From contig NZ_CP006569.1 in NCBI RefSeq assembly GCF_000517425.1, positions 2,842,760-2,906,759 on the forward strand: a stretch of DNA of 64,000 nt, written 5' to 3'. A program made the position numbers and the translations under genes. Of the stretch, positions 52,862-63,391 are shown in pieces. The DNA is from Sodalis praecaptivus. Its GTDB lineage: Bacteria > Pseudomonadota > Gammaproteobacteria > Enterobacterales > Enterobacteriaceae. Within the stretch, counting starts at the first letter, position 1, and every line of letters begins with the position of its first letter. A model generated the notes under the pieces. That model was not told the DNA's origin. It did no database searches and saw only the letters and a program-made list of their open reading frames with translations.

Positions 52862-53785
52862 ATGACCACACTTCCTGTTTTTAATCGTTCATTGCTGCAT
52901 CCGCGTTTTTGGCTTACCTGGCTGGGTATTGGCGCGCTTTATCTGCTGGTGCTGCTACCTTATCCGCTGCTTTATACTTTGGGGACCCGCCTGGGGCGGC
53001 TCGCGATGCGCTTTATGCGCCACAGAGAGGCCATTGCGCGCCGGAATTTGCAATTGTGTTTTCCCGCGATGCCGGAACCGGAGCGGGAAGCGCTGCTGCG
53101 GCAGAATTTTGAGTCGGTCGGCATGGGGCTTATCGAAACCGGCATCGCCTGGTTTTGGCCTGATTGGCGCATTAAACGTTGGGTCACCGTCAGCGGCCTG
53201 GAACATATCGCCAACGCGCGTACCGAAAACAAAGGGGTGCTGCTTATCGGCATGCATTTTCTCACCCTTGAGCTGGGCGCGCGAATTTTCGGTATGTATA
53301 ACCCCGGCATCGGCGTTTATCGCCCCAACGATAACCCGCTGCTTGACTGGCTGCAAACCTGGGGACGGTTGCGGTCCAATAAATCCATGCTGGACCGCTC
53401 CGATATCAAAGGCATGATCCGCGCGCTGAAAAACGGCGATATTATCTGGTACGCGCCGGACCACGATTATGGGCCGAAAAGCAGCGTATTCGCGCCGCTG
53501 TTCGCCGTTCCCGAGGCCGCGACGACAGCCGGCACTTATCTGTTGGCCAAAATGGCCAAGCCGGCGGTGATCCCCTTTATGCCGCGCCGCCTGCCGCAGG
53601 GGCGCGGTTACGAGCTGCTGGTTTTGCCTGATGAACGCGACATGCCGCTCGATAGCGATATTGCCACCGCCAGCTATATGAATAAGGTGGTAGAGCAGGC
53701 GATCTTGCGGGCGCCGGATCAATACATGTGGCTGCACCGCCGTTTCAAAACCCGCCCGCCCGGCGAGCCTTCGCTTTACCGCTGA
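52862..53785 (+). CDS. lpxL: Kdo2-lipid IVA lauroyltransferase LpxL
   Basis: Late acyltransferase of lipid A synthesis, adding laurate to Kdo2-lipid IVA at the inner membrane. One N-terminal membrane helix (about 18-40), catalytic His and Glu in [12 protein letters not shown] (HX4E), RSNKSMLDR, and [15 protein letters not shown]. Length 307 against 306 in E. coli. Stands alone on the plus strand before mdtG. Confidence 0.94.
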   Translation: MTTLPVFNRSLLHPRFWLTWLGIGALYLLVLLPYPLLYTLGTRLGRLAMRFMRHREAIARRNLQLCFPAMPEPEREALLRQNFESVGMGLIETGIAWFWPDWRIKRWVTVSGLEHIANARTENKGVLLIGMHFLTLELGARIFGMYNPGIGVYRPNDNPLLDWLQTWGRLRSNKSMLDRSDIKGMIRALKNGDIIWYAPDHDYGPKSSVFAPLFAVPEAATTAGTYLLAKMAKPAVIPFMPRRLPQGRGYELLVLPDERDMPLDSDIATASYMNKVVEQAILRAPDQYMWLHRRFKTRPPGEPSLYR

Positions 53786-53964
53786 TGCCTTGCGCGTCGG
53801 CGTCCGCCGGCGCGGTGATTGCGAAAGGCCGCGCAAAAACGAGCGGTGAAATTGCCCCAGCTCCCCTTTCGGCGCATACTGTGCCTCTGACTTAATCTCC
53901 CCCGGCGGGAGCGTTTCCAGCCCTGTTGTGTTGTCGACCGCCGTAAATACGTAAACAGGACGTC

Positions 53965-55191
53965 ATGACGCCGGAACCGATCCTTATCAATTGGAAACGC
54001 AATCTTTTTGTGACCTGGATAGGCTGCTTTCTCACCGGTGCCGCCTTCAGTCTGGTCATGCCGTTCCTGCCGCTCTATGTTGAGCTGTTAGGGGTTTCCT
54101 CGCCCGAAAAATTAAATCTTTGGTCCGGCGCGGTATTCAGTATCACGTTTCTTTTCTCCGCCATCGCATCGCCGATATGGGGCGGTCTTGCCGATCGCAA
54201 AGGCCGCAAAGTCATGTTGCTGCGCTCGGCGCTGGGCATGGCCATTGTCATGATGCTAATGGGCCTGGCGCAAAACGTCTGGCAGTTTTTAATCTTGCGC
54301 GCGCTGCTCGGGCTGCTTGGCGGCTTCGTGCCTAACGCCAACGCGCTTATCGCCACCCAGGTGCCGCGTAACAAGAGCGGCTGGGCGCTGGGCACGCTGT
54401 CCACCGGCGCGGTAAGCGGCGCGCTGATTGGCCCGCTGATCGGGGGGCTGCTGGCGGATCTTTACGGTTTACGGCTGGTCTTCTTCATTACCGCGCTGGT
54501 GCTGTTCATCTGCTTTATTACCACCGTGCTGTTCGTGCAGGAGCGTTTCACCCCCGTGCAAAAAAAGGACATGCTCTCCGGGCGTCAGGTGCTGGCCTCG
54601 CTGAAAAATCCGCGTTTGGTGCTGAGTTTGTTTGTCACCACGCTCATCATCCAGGTCGCTACCGGCTCTATCGCGCCGATACTGACGCTGTATGTCCGTG
54701 AACTGGCGGGTCATTCGCAGAACCTGGCGTTCATCAGCGGCATGATTGCCGCCGTGCCCGGCATGGCGGCGCTACTGAGCGCGCCGCGCTTGGGTAAGCT
54801 CGGCGATCGGGTCGGGCCCGAGCGCATTTTGATTAGCATGATGGCGTTGTCGGTGCTGCTGCTGATCCCCATGTCATTCGTGCAATCGCCCTGGCAGTTG
54901 GGCATACTGCGCTTTTTGTTGGGTGCCACCGACGGCGCGCTGCTGCCGGCGGTGCAAACCCTGTTGATTTATAACTCCTCCAGCCAGGTCGCGGGCCGCA
55001 TTTTCAGCTATAACCAATCATTTCGCGATGTGGGTAACGTCAGCGGGCCGCTCCTCGGTGCCTTTATTTCGGCCAGCTATGGTTTCCGAGCGGTGTTTTT
55101 TGTGACGGCGCTGGTGGTAATGGTCAACGTGGTATATTCCTGGTGGAGCCTGCAGCGCAGCGCGGCACGCATCAGGCTACCTAATGATTGA
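53965..55191 (+). CDS. mdtG: multidrug efflux MFS transporter MdtG
   Basis: Proton-driven drug exporter of the major facilitator superfamily, linked in E. coli to fosfomycin and deoxycholate resistance. Twelve membrane helices. MFS motif [13 protein letters not shown] at about 75 and the C-terminal repeat [13 protein letters not shown] at about 275. NWKRNL at the start and the [24 protein letters not shown] stretch are close to E. coli. Length 408. A marbox might lie upstream, as in E. coli, but I did not find a clear one. Confidence 0.95.
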   Translation: MTPEPILINWKRNLFVTWIGCFLTGAAFSLVMPFLPLYVELLGVSSPEKLNLWSGAVFSITFLFSAIASPIWGGLADRKGRKVMLLRSALGMAIVMMLMGLAQNVWQFLILRALLGLLGGFVPNANALIATQVPRNKSGWALGTLSTGAVSGALIGPLIGGLLADLYGLRLVFFITALVLFICFITTVLFVQERFTPVQKKDMLSGRQVLASLKNPRLVLSLFVTTLIIQVATGSIAPILTLYVRELAGHSQNLAFISGMIAAVPGMAALLSAPRLGKLGDRVGPERILISMMALSVLLLIPMSFVQSPWQLGILRFLLGATDGALLPAVQTLLIYNSSSQVAGRIFSYNQSFRDVGNVSGPLLGAFISASYGFRAVFFVTALVVMVNVVYSWWSLQRSAARIRLPND

Positions 55192-55193
55192 AG

Positions 55194-55222
55194 CAAAAAA
55201 AGGGCGGCGTGCTAACGCCGCC
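55194..55222 (-). terminator. terminator for the leftward gene at 55306
   Basis: GGCGGCGT (55203-55210) pairs with ACGCCGCC (55215-55222) around a GCTA loop; on the minus strand this runs into seven T residues (A run at 55194-55200). It lies between convergent mdtG and the secreted-protein gene. Confidence 0.8.
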
Positions 55223-55305
55223 GCCAAAATCGACCGTCGTAGGGGGGTGACGGCCGTCTGCTGCCGGGACGCCCACCGCTGGGGCGCCCTGAAAATCAGG
55301 TTGTT

Positions 55306-55722
55306 TTAGGGCTGAGGCGCGCTTTGTCCGGGCCTGGGCGCGGGTTTTCCACCCCGCTCTTCTCCTGCACCCGGTTTATGATCCGGTATCGCCACCACGG
55401 CCACCCGCACTTGGTAATGTACGCCGTTCGCCGCGGGCGGCAGTATGCTGTTCAGTTTCTGCAAACTTTCCGTCGGATTATCGCTGGCCATTGAGGCGCA
55501 AAACAGTTCATCGCCGTGGCAAAAGCCTTCACCATGCCCGCCCGGACCGCCGTGGGCCCCCGGGAATGGAGGCAGCGGCATCCCCAGCGGGGGCTGTCCG
55601 TATTGCGCCCCCGGAGGCGGTGGCGTATTGCCGGCGCCGGCGGGGGCCGCCGCCAGCGCGCCGAGGCTCGCCGCACCGGCGGTAGTTATCAGGGCAAAGG
55701 CCAGTAACGTGTTGCGTTTCAT
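55306..55722 (-). CDS. predicted secreted Gly/Pro-rich protein, unknown function
   Basis: A 138-residue protein with a clear Sec signal (KRN, hydrophobic LLAFALITTAGAASLGALA, likely cut near Ala25-Ala26). The mature part begins Pro/Gly-rich (PPPPGAQYGQPPLGMPLPPF), then a His/Gly segment GAHGGPGGHGEGFCHGDELFC with two Cys that could form a disulfide or bind metal. A short helical part (NPTESLQKLNSILPP), a beta-like VHYQVRVAVVAIPD and a Pro-rich tail follow. It resembles no E. coli protein I know. It has a likely terminator and is read opposite to mdtG. GAGGAGAAAAA precedes the ATG. Confidence 0.65.
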   Translation of the reverse strand: MKRNTLLAFALITTAGAASLGALAAAPAGAGNTPPPPGAQYGQPPLGMPLPPFPGAHGGPGGHGEGFCHGDELFCASMASDNPTESLQKLNSILPPAANGVHYQVRVAVVAIPDHKPGAGEERGGKPAPRPGQSAPQP

Positions 55723-56036
55723 CCTGTTTTTCTCCTCTACATCGGGTTTACTTCTTCACTTTAGCGATTCCCGGCCGCCCCGTGCAGACCTTTGCGAAAC
55801 CTTTACCCCTTGCCGTAATCTTCTTTGCAAAATCCCGTCGCCGGAAACATCCACGGCGTAATCAGCCGGTTATCCGCCGACTCACCCACGGTCACGCCGT
55901 CCGGGGCCGGTTTTTGTTCTGCTATCTACTGTTTAGCGGGCGGTACTTGCAACTTTGGCCAGAGCGACAACAATTACTTCTACGCCCGTAATCGGCGTGA
56001 CGACCTCTGCCCCCTCATCAGCACAGGAGAGTAACT
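55723..56036. other. non-coding region before msyB
   Basis: No gene recognised. It should hold divergent promoters for the secreted-protein gene and msyB. AGGAGAG lies six bases before the msyB ATG. Confidence 0.5.
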
Positions 56037-56417
56037 ATGAGCATGTATGCAACTCTGGAAGAAGCGATCGATATCGCCCGCGAGGAGTTTCTGGAAGCGT
56101 CAGCCGACAGCAGCAAAGAGGACGAAACCCCGTCAGTGCAACAATTCAGCCTACAGAAATATGTCCTGCAGGACGGCGAGATCATGTGGGAAGCCGAATT
56201 TCAAGCGGAAGAAAATGACGCCACCGAGACGATGTCGTTTCGCACCGGCGAAGCCGCACAGGCGATTTTCGATGGTGATTACGATGAAACCGAACTGCGC
56301 CTGGAGTGGCAGGAGGAAAATACGCTGCACGAGTGGGACGAGGGCGAATATCAATATGAACCGCCGCTCGATACCGAAGAGGGTAAAACCGCTTCCGATG
56401 AATGGGACGCGATGTGA
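56037..56417 (+). CDS. msyB: acidic protein MsyB
   Basis: A highly acidic cytoplasmic protein of 126 residues. In E. coli extra copies of msyB rescue secY and secA mutants, hence the name; its direct role is unclear. MYATLEEAIDIAREEFLEAS, VQQFSLQKYVLQDGEIMW and EWQEENTLHEWDEGE match E. coli (124 residues). Between mdtG and yceK, as in E. coli. Confidence 0.93.
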   Translation: MSMYATLEEAIDIAREEFLEASADSSKEDETPSVQQFSLQKYVLQDGEIMWEAEFQAEENDATETMSFRTGEAAQAIFDGDYDETELRLEWQEENTLHEWDEGEYQYEPPLDTEEGKTASDEWDAM

Positions 56418-56502
56418 TGTTCCACCCCTCTCGCATCACCCCGCCCCGCTAACGCCGCCGTAGCCATTGTGCCGCGACGGCGGGAACGGCCGAGCCGGCG
56501 GT

Positions 56503-56733
56503 TTAATCATAGGGGCCATGGCGCCAATCCACCGGCAGAAGCAGTGTATCAACCACCATAGACAGGGGTAAGTCAATAATGGTGAGGTATTTCCAGGCCG
56601 TGTCGCGCAGATCCCACTGCACGCCCGGATAAAATTGATTGCCGTGCCCTTGGCCGGGCACCGTACGGCTGATAATACTGCCGCAGCCGGTAAGCAGCAG
56701 CAGCGCGGCAAACACCAGACAAAATCGTCCCAT
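56503..56733 (-). CDS. yceK: YceK lipoprotein
   Basis: A 76-residue predicted lipoprotein of the YceK/YidQ family, function unknown. Lipobox LLTGC with Cys17; the mature part CGSIISRTVPGQGHGNQFYP is almost identical to E. coli YceK, followed by LDLP-like IIDLPLSMVVDTLLLPVDW. Confidence 0.92.
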   Translation of the reverse strand: MGRFCLVFAALLLLTGCGSIISRTVPGQGHGNQFYPGVQWDLRDTAWKYLTIIDLPLSMVVDTLLLPVDWRHGPYD

Positions 56734-56822
56734 AGTGGCTTTTATTACCTGATTGCAAACAGCGGTCCAGCGTCCGCGCCTTGGGTAAACGATCGTGCCG
56801 ACATCATGCCGGCACGTTCAGG

Positions 56823-57464
56823 TTATCGGTCTGTCGCGACCGGCTGCGCCACTTGCGCGTCATTGCCGCGCTGGGTGTGGAAATACGACAGGGTCGCCAG
56901 CAGGCAAAGCGTGTAGCCAAACAGCTCCGTCCCCTCTTCCACGGCGTTTTTGACGGTACGGATGAAATCGTCCGCCAGCAGCGTGTGCCATAGCGTGCCC
57001 ATACCCATCAAACGGGCGAACAGCAGCACCGTCAACAGACCGGCGCTCAGCATACCGTAGCTGGGGTGTTTAAAAAAGCCCACCAGTCCGGCCAAGGTAC
57101 GTTGCGGCGCGCGGCCGGCATAGATAAGCGCCATCAGCGTCACCGCCAACGCGAACCACAGCCAACTGCCGTGGTGGATGATATCAAACGCGAAATCCAT
57201 CTCGCGAATCAACATACACAGAAAAAAACCGCCAATCAGCGCGCTGCTGTGGCGCAAGGCGGGATTGCGCAATAACAGGCCGTGGATCACGACAATAGCC
57301 AGTAAAATCAGCTCCTGCGCGATTTCCGTCAGCGAAGATTCATGCTCCCCATTATGAAATCCATTAATATCGATAAACAATAATGAAGTTAGCAGCGCGA
57401 TGACGGCGGCACAAACCAGAAATACACCCATTTTTTTTACGACAAACAGCCAATCACTCTGCAT
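56823..57464 (-). CDS. predicted inner-membrane protein, unknown function
   Basis: A 213-residue protein with about six hydrophobic segments (about 10-30, 48-66, 75-88, 99-116, 134-153 and 180-195). Loops contain conserved-looking acidic and His residues: NGFHNGEHESSLTEIAQE, LIREMDFAFDIIHHG and LADDFIRTVKNAVEEGTEL. Clusters of E, H and D facing the membrane could bind metal or haem, but I have no family match to back this. E. coli has nothing here between yceK and opgH. No partner gene is visible. Confidence 0.65.
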   Translation of the reverse strand: MQSDWLFVVKKMGVFLVCAAVIALLTSLLFIDINGFHNGEHESSLTEIAQELILLAIVVIHGLLLRNPALRHSSALIGGFFLCMLIREMDFAFDIIHHGSWLWFALAVTLMALIYAGRAPQRTLAGLVGFFKHPSYGMLSAGLLTVLLFARLMGMGTLWHTLLADDFIRTVKNAVEEGTELFGYTLCLLATLSYFHTQRGNDAQVAQPVATDR

Positions 57465-57816
57465 GGTATCCTCATACCCTGAATTTTGATCAGGATTTTA
57501 ACGGCCAACTCCCGCCGTCAAGTTACAATAAATGCTGCCGATCCAAGATCTGGCTCCTTATTAGGAACCAAATGGTCTATTTGTGGTCCGCCGTCGCATC
57601 AAACCACCTACGCCTACGTCACAGCGCGGTGGAAATAACGTTTTTCCCTTCCGCATAAGGTAGGGCGCTCACCGCGCCGGCGCTTTTACGGGGAGCTCAA
57701 TGATGTCTCTTTACGCCGCTTTGATAGGGTGTTCGCCCCGTCGCCTACACTATGGCGCAAAGGTCACCATGCCCTTCTTTGCGCCGCTTGGATAAGATGC
57801 CCGACGCGTTGCCTGT

Positions 57817-57851
57817 GCCCTCTGCGCCGGAAAATTGGCGGCGCAGAGGGC
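57817..57851. repeat. inverted repeat with CCCTCTGCGC core
   Basis: A perfect 13-bp stem (57817-57829 with 57839-57851) around a 9-base AT-rich loop. It shares the 10-bp arm CCCTCTGCGC with the longer hairpin at 27807-27848. No T tract follows. Confidence 0.8.
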
Positions 57852-58082
57852 CCTCAATGTTTCGCTAGGGGTTGCCACCCCGTTACATCAGCAAAAAACG
57901 TTAATTAGCTCTCTAATTATAGCCTATCCGTGCCGCATCCCCGTCTGGCCTATAGAGGGGAGAAACCGCGAGGTAAGCTATCATGGCCTTTCCTGACCCT
58001 GACGACGGGAAATGGACAGTTCCGTTTTCCTTTCTGACGGAATTAGCGCGCTAATGGCGGACACGGCAAGCCGCTTCGGTAC

Positions 58083-58113
58083 AAAAAAAAACCGGCCGCG
58101 ATTAAACGGCCGG
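58083..58113 (-). terminator. opgGH terminator
   Basis: CCGGCCG (58092-58098) pairs with CGGCCGG (58107-58113) around an 8-base loop; on the minus strand it runs into nine T residues. Lies 38 bp past the opgH stop. Confidence 0.92.
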
Positions 58114-58151
58114 GTCCGATTAGGCAGGGTCAGTGGCGGTTATGTGAGCCT

Positions 58152-60692
58152 CTAACGCCGCCTGGCGATGACGGGCGCGCGCCAGGCGGCCATGTGCTCC
58201 GGTTGCGACCACAACCGCAAGTGCAGCCGGGACAAGGTGACCGGATCGCTTAAAACGGCCAGACGCTGCTGGGGCGAAAGTTTCGTCGGTCCCAGGGTCA
58301 AGGCCGCGACGAGATGCTCTTGCCGGTTACGCTCGACCAGATCCGAGACGCCATGACGCGCGGTCGCCATGCCCACGGCCAGGGCGTTATACGCCGGGTC
58401 GACTACCGCACGGCGAAAGCCGTCCGCCAACATACGGGCGCGGTTACGTTGCAGATAATTCTCGGTTGCCACCAGTTCCTTCGGCGGCGAATACTCCTCG
58501 GGAATAAGAAACAGACTTGCGCGCTGACATCTCAGACCAAGACCTGCCCGGCTGGAATAGACCGACACCCACGGCGACAGGATAAGCGACACCACGATTG
58601 GCGAGAGCCACCACAAAAAGCGCAGGTCCAGCCAGGCCATGCCGCCGGCCCATACCAGACCGAGCAGCATTTGCGAGCCGTGGCGCTTAAAGGATTCACT
58701 CCAGGGCGTCGCGTCGTCGTCACGCTGCGGCGAATTCCACTGCACCGACCAGCCCAGGAAGGCGCTCACCACAAACAGCGTGTGAAACAACATCCTGACC
58801 GGCGCCAACAGCACGGAAAACAGCATTTCCAACAGCATCGAAACGGTTACCCGCAGCACACCGCCGAATTCCCGCGCGCCCTTGGCGATGATAAGAATGA
58901 CGCTTAACAGTTTGGGCAGGAACAGCAGCACCAGCGTCGTGGAGAATAACGCAATCGCCAGCTCCGGCCGCCATTGAGGCCACACCGGGAAGAGTTGGCG
59001 CGGCTGTAGGAAGTACTGCGGCTCCATTAGCGTGTGCACCACCTGAAGGGCGGTCGATAGCGCCAGAAACATAAACCACAGCGGCGCCGATAAATAGGAC
59101 ATGACGCCGGTCAGAAACACCGCGCGGTGGACCGGATGCATACCCTTGACCAAAAACAGCCTGAAGTTCATCAGGTTACCGTGGCACCAGCGACGATCGC
59201 GTTTGAGCTCATCCAACAAATTGGGCGGTAGCTCTTCATAGCTACCGGGCAAATCGTAGGCTATCCAAACTCCCCACCCTGCCCGGCGCATCAAGGCCGC
59301 CTCCACGAAGTCATGGGACAATATGGAGCCGGCGAATGACCCTTCACCGGGCAGCGGCGCCAGCGCGCAGTGCTTGATAAACGGCTCGACGCGGATAATG
59401 GCGTTATGGCCCCAGTAGTGGGACTCCCCCAACTGCCAAAAATGCAGGCCGGCGGTGAATAACGGCCCATAGACCCGGGTCGCGAACTGCTGGCAGCGCG
59501 CGTACAGCGTATCCATGCCCGACGCCTTTGGCGCACTTTGGATAATGCCGGCGCGCGGATTGGCTTCCATCAGCCGCACCAAATTGGTCAGGCAATGGCC
59601 GCTCATGACGCTGTCGGCGTCCAAAATCACCATATAAGCGTACTGATTGCCCCAGCGCCGGCAAAAGTCGTCGATATTACCGCTTTTGCGCTTTACCCGC
59701 CGGCGGCGGCGGCGATAAAAAATGCGCCCCGTGCCGCCGGTTTCTTCGCACAGCTCCATCCAGGCTTTTTGCTCGGCGACGCAGATATCAGGATGGTAAC
59801 TGTCGCTGAGAATATAGACGTCGAAGTGATCTATCTGGCCGGTGGCGACCACGGATTCATAGGTCGCGCGCAGACCGGCGTACACCCGCTCCACGTCTTC
59901 ATTACAGATAGGCATAATCAAGGCGGTGCGATGCGCCGGATTCAGCGGTTCATCGCCGGTGGTACTGGCGGAGATGCTGTATTTATCATGGCCAATCAGC
60001 AGTTGCCAAAAGCCCATCAGCGCGGTCCAGAAGCCGGCCGACACCCAGCAGAACAGGATGGCAAACAAGATGAGGATCCCGCTTTGCAGCACATACGGCA
60101 GCAACTGCAGCACCGATTGCAGCAGGTCCTGATGGATCATATCCATCGGATCGATAAGCGCCCAGCCCTGGTACGGTAAAATGGTTTTCATGTACCAGGT
60201 AGCAATGGCGGTCTGGAACAGCGTCAACGCCAGCAAAATATAGCGACGGATGGTGCCGACAATCCGCCAGTTACCGTCTTCGCGGGCGGCCATCTCCTGC
60301 TTATGGCGCGGCGCGCGCGACCTGCCGCGCAGCACCCCCCAAAAGCGGACCAGCGGGTTGGTGAACCAGGGTTCAGGAAACATGGTGGTGCGCTTGATGG
60401 TCGGCATCGCCTTAATGGCCGTACGCCCGCGGCTATCATTGACCAACAGCTCAGGATGGCGCGCGGTTTGCGGCCAGGCCATATGCAAACGGCTTTTAAC
60501 CGACCGCAGCGCCACATCTTCGTCGGCAAGATTTTCGCCATCCGGCGCCGGGCCATCGCTTAGGGCCTGATGCACGGCATCAGGCGCGTCATCGCCCTGC
60601 CCGCGCAGTCTATCGCGCAGGCCAGCCTTTTGCTCGGCGGCAAGCGGCAACGCCTCGACATAGTCGAGGCTGGTGGAGGTAGAATTATTCAT
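58152..60692 (-). CDS. opgH: glucans biosynthesis glucosyltransferase OpgH
   Basis: Inner-membrane GT2 enzyme that makes the beta-1,2-glucan backbone of osmoregulated periplasmic glucans from UDP-glucose. In E. coli it also links cell size to nutrient state through FtsZ. Two membrane helices precede the catalytic loop (about 250-500) with DADSVMSG (DxD-type) and the Q/RxxRW-like [12 protein letters not shown], then several C-terminal helices. Length 846 against 847. The start overlaps the opgG stop by eight bases, so translation is coupled. Confidence 0.96.
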   Translation of the reverse strand: MNNSTSTSLDYVEALPLAAEQKAGLRDRLRGQGDDAPDAVHQALSDGPAPDGENLADEDVALRSVKSRLHMAWPQTARHPELLVNDSRGRTAIKAMPTIKRTTMFPEPWFTNPLVRFWGVLRGRSRAPRHKQEMAAREDGNWRIVGTIRRYILLALTLFQTAIATWYMKTILPYQGWALIDPMDMIHQDLLQSVLQLLPYVLQSGILILFAILFCWVSAGFWTALMGFWQLLIGHDKYSISASTTGDEPLNPAHRTALIMPICNEDVERVYAGLRATYESVVATGQIDHFDVYILSDSYHPDICVAEQKAWMELCEETGGTGRIFYRRRRRRVKRKSGNIDDFCRRWGNQYAYMVILDADSVMSGHCLTNLVRLMEANPRAGIIQSAPKASGMDTLYARCQQFATRVYGPLFTAGLHFWQLGESHYWGHNAIIRVEPFIKHCALAPLPGEGSFAGSILSHDFVEAALMRRAGWGVWIAYDLPGSYEELPPNLLDELKRDRRWCHGNLMNFRLFLVKGMHPVHRAVFLTGVMSYLSAPLWFMFLALSTALQVVHTLMEPQYFLQPRQLFPVWPQWRPELAIALFSTTLVLLFLPKLLSVILIIAKGAREFGGVLRVTVSMLLEMLFSVLLAPVRMLFHTLFVVSAFLGWSVQWNSPQRDDDATPWSESFKRHGSQMLLGLVWAGGMAWLDLRFLWWLSPIVVSLILSPWVSVYSSRAGLGLRCQRASLFLIPEEYSPPKELVATENYLQRNRARMLADGFRRAVVDPAYNALAVGMATARHGVSDLVERNRQEHLVAALTLGPTKLSPQQRLAVLSDPVTLSRLHLRLWSQPEHMAAWRAPVIARRR

Positions 60693-62253
60693 TGGCAGGC
60701 AGCAGATAGCTCCAGGTTTCGGTCAATGTCTTATCGCCGTTAACCAGTGCGGCACGCATCTCGGTAGGTTGCTTGGTGTCTTTCACCTTAAGACGCAGGG
60801 TCAGACGCCAGCCGTGGGTAACCGGATTGAAACGGACGCTGTTTTCGACCACTTCGGCATTGTCGCCCACGCTAATCTGGGAAGCGACCGGTGCAGCCGG
60901 GTCCAGCTCTTTCAGCGGCTGGCCGACGAAGTCCACTTGAAAGGCGGTCGTGCCGTCCGGCTGACGCGTCAGGTTGGTCTGTTTCACATCCCCCGCAGAG
61001 CGTAGGGTTTGTTTCACATAGGCGAAATCCGGCGAATGGATTTTATCTTCATCGCGGGAGAAGTGCAGCCGATAGGCGAGCTCCAGCGGCTGACCGACAT
61101 CCGGCAATTTCTCCGGCGTCCAAAACGCGACGATATTGTCGTTGGTCTCATCGTTGGTGGGGATTTCCACCAGCTCGACATGCCCTTTACCCCAATCGCC
61201 GCGGGGTTCAACCCAGCCGCTCGGGCGCAAGTCGTAGCGATCGTCCAGATCTTGATACTGGAAGAAGTCGCGCCCGCGCTGTAGCAGCCCGAAACCGCGC
61301 GGATTTTCCACCTGGAAAGTGCTCACCGACAGGTGACGGGGGTTATTCAGCGGACGCCAGATCCACTCGCCGTTGCCGGCGTGAATCGATAGGCCGTTGG
61401 AGTCGTGCAGCGCGGGACGGAAGTTCATCGTGGTGGCGGGCTGATTCGGCCCGAACAGGAACATGCTGGTGAGCGGCGCCAGGCCCAGTTTCCCGACTTT
61501 ATCGCGCAAATAAACGCGAGACTGCACATCTACACTGGTGTCGCGCCCCGGGTAGATGACGAAGCGGTAAGCGCCGGTGGCGCGGGGGGAGTCGAGCAGC
61601 GCATACAGCACCAGGTGCTTATCATTGGCCTTGGGACGCTCAATCCAGAATTCACGAAAACGTGGAAACTCTTCCCCGGACGCCAGCGCAGTATCGATCG
61701 CCAGACCGCGCGCGGAAAGGCCATAAACTTGCCCTTTACCGATAACGCGAAAATAACTGGCGCCCAACATGCTGACAATTTCATCGTTTTTATCGAGCTG
61801 ATTTATCGGATAGAGGATTTTGAACCCGGCGAAACCGAGATCCTTCACCGCATCGGGATCGTGATTGACCGATCCGAAGTTGAACATATCCGATGAATAT
61901 TTGACCTCATTAACGGCGGTCGCCGTCACTTCATTGATTTTCACCGCCTGGTCGAAATACATCCCCTGATGGTAGAACTCGATTTTGAATGGGGTCGGTA
62001 AATCGTGCCACAGCGCCTTATCATGATTGAATTGAATTTGCTGATAGTCAGCAAACTTCATTTCGCGAAATTGCGAAGGCACATTGCTTTTTGGCGCTTC
62101 ATACCCTTTGGCCGCCAGCGCCTGGGCTTGCTTAGCCACATCGTCAATAGAAAATGCCCATGAGGGCAAAGCGTATAGCGTCAACAGCACCGTGGCTCCC
62201 AGCCAACGGAGACTCGCTTTGGATGATTTGACGAAGAATTTATTATTTGGCAC
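60685..62253 (-). CDS. opgG: glucans biosynthesis protein OpgG
   Basis: Periplasmic protein of osmoregulated glucan synthesis, working with OpgH, probably in branching or release. Signal sequence [17 protein letters not shown], cleaved before [11 protein letters not shown]; the mature 490 residues align with E. coli throughout ([51 protein letters not shown]). The GTG at 62253 has GAGG six bases upstream and gives 522 residues (511 in E. coli). An ATG at 62283 is in frame but has no ribosome-binding site. opgC, divergent in E. coli, is absent. Confidence 0.95.
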   Translation of the reverse strand: MPNNKFFVKSSKASLRWLGATVLLTLYALPSWAFSIDDVAKQAQALAAKGYEAPKSNVPSQFREMKFADYQQIQFNHDKALWHDLPTPFKIEFYHQGMYFDQAVKINEVTATAVNEVKYSSDMFNFGSVNHDPDAVKDLGFAGFKILYPINQLDKNDEIVSMLGASYFRVIGKGQVYGLSARGLAIDTALASGEEFPRFREFWIERPKANDKHLVLYALLDSPRATGAYRFVIYPGRDTSVDVQSRVYLRDKVGKLGLAPLTSMFLFGPNQPATTMNFRPALHDSNGLSIHAGNGEWIWRPLNNPRHLSVSTFQVENPRGFGLLQRGRDFFQYQDLDDRYDLRPSGWVEPRGDWGKGHVELVEIPTNDETNDNIVAFWTPEKLPDVGQPLELAYRLHFSRDEDKIHSPDFAYVKQTLRSAGDVKQTNLTRQPDGTTAFQVDFVGQPLKELDPAAPVASQISVGDNAEVVENSVRFNPVTHGWRLTLRLKVKDTKQPTEMRAALVNGDKTLTETWSYLLPANE

Positions 62254-62283
62254 ATCCCCCCCTCTGCGTGTGCTCTTAATCAT

Positions 62284-62872
62284 TTACAGCAATCTTTGAT
62301 TACTGAAATCACTTGTCCGACAGCATGATACAGTAATGGTTCCTCTTATTCGCCTTCCCGGCACCCTGTATTTCAATAGGCTGAAAAACCCACTCTTCGA
62401 GTGATAAAAGATAGTCTATAAAAGGGTAAGCCAACAGTTGGCGCCCGGTTTGATTTTACCTTAGCCATCGGGCGGGGGTTAATGCTTTTTTCTCTTTCAG
62501 CGGATTATGGGCAAAAAAGCAGATTTTTTAACCCCGACAAATCAGCATATTGCCCTGACCGCGGATGCTAGGGTGCCGATCGGGCCGGATAGCGCCCATG
62601 AATCACCGGCGCCCGGAAAGATCTTATTACATTTCCCTGCCGGCGATGCCCCATACCGCGTTGGCGCCGGGCGTCACCGTACTCGGCGCTGAAGGAGCGT
62701 CGATTGCTGCCCGGACACTGGCGCGGTTTATCATCCATTATCCCCGCGCCATGGGGTCGCCTGCCGGCGATGGACCTCAATACCGTTGACTTGCCCCCGG
62801 CGATTTACGCCAGCGCCGTTTGTCTTGCCGCCGCTAATGTCCATCAGCGGCGTTTGACTTGCCCCCGGCATT
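62284..62872. other. opgG upstream region, opgC and clsC absent
   Basis: The right half (62789 onward) is filled by a 34-bp tandem repeat; the left half should hold the leftward opgG promoter. No frame resembles OpgC (membrane succinyltransferase) or ClsC, both present at this place in E. coli. Confidence 0.55.
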
Positions 62873-62890
62873 CTACGCCAGCGCCGTTTG
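62789..62890. repeat. three 34-bp tandem units at the 3' end of ymdB
   Basis: Units at 62789-62822, 62823-62856 and 62857-62890. The first and third differ at only a few bases; the middle one has diverged. The third unit contains the ymdB stop and last five codons (QTALA), so the outer units are copies of the gene's own tail. Confidence 0.85.
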
Positions 62891-63391
62891 ATATAAATGC
62901 GCATTTTCCGCATCGAAACAGACAAAAATGACTTGCTGCGGCCAGTCATGGCGCGCCAGGAACGCGCGCACGGCGTCGATGGCGATACGGGCCGCGGCCG
63001 GTTTGGGAAAACCGTATACGCCGGTGCTGATATTGGGGAAAGCCAAACGGGCCAGACGGTACTCCGCCGCGAGCCGCAGGCTATTGTCATAGGCGCTGCG
63101 CAACAGCGCCGCTTCATGCTGCCCGCCGCCGCGCCAGACGGGGCCGACGGTGTGGATGATGTGACGCACGCCGAGGCGGCCGCCGCCGGTTATCACCGCC
63201 TCCCCCACCGCGCATCCGCCGCGCGCGCGGCGAATCGCCGCACATTCCTGCACAAGTGCCGGGCCGGCGGCACGATGAATGGCGCCATCGACACCGCCCC
63301 CACCCATCAGCCGCTGATTGGCCGCATTGACAATGCCCTCGACCGCCAGATGGGTAATATCGCCGGTGATGATCTGAATACGCGCGTCCAT
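62873..63391 (-). CDS. ymdB: O-acetyl-ADP-ribose deacetylase YmdB
   Basis: Macro-domain protein that removes acetyl from O-acetyl-ADP-ribose, a sirtuin product; in E. coli it also inhibits RNase III. Macro-domain motifs: GDITHLAVEGIVNAANQ, GGGGVDGAIHRAAG, HTVGPVWRGG and ISTGVYGFP. The ATG at 63391 (MDARIQIITGD) is chosen over 63445 for family fit. Length 172 against 177; the C-terminus ends ENAHLYQTALA, inside a tandem-repeated segment. Confidence 0.93.
   Translation of the reverse strand: MDARIQIITGDITHLAVEGIVNAANQRLMGGGGVDGAIHRAAGPALVQECAAIRRARGGCAVGEAVITGGGRLGVRHIIHTVGPVWRGGGQHEAALLRSAYDNSLRLAAEYRLARLAFPNISTGVYGFPKPAAARIAIDAVRAFLARHDWPQQVIFVCFDAENAHLYQTALA

Larger units (their letters stand above)
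57465..58151. other. 690-bp non-coding region after opgH
   Basis: No convincing gene on either strand. It contains several short inverted repeats, among them 57817-57851 (listed), and the opgH terminator at its right end. The sequence may be decayed genes. Confidence 0.5.

Noticed and set aside
62789-62890. CRISPR-like short repeats
   Set aside because: Units are contiguous without unique spacers, only three copies, and no cas genes.
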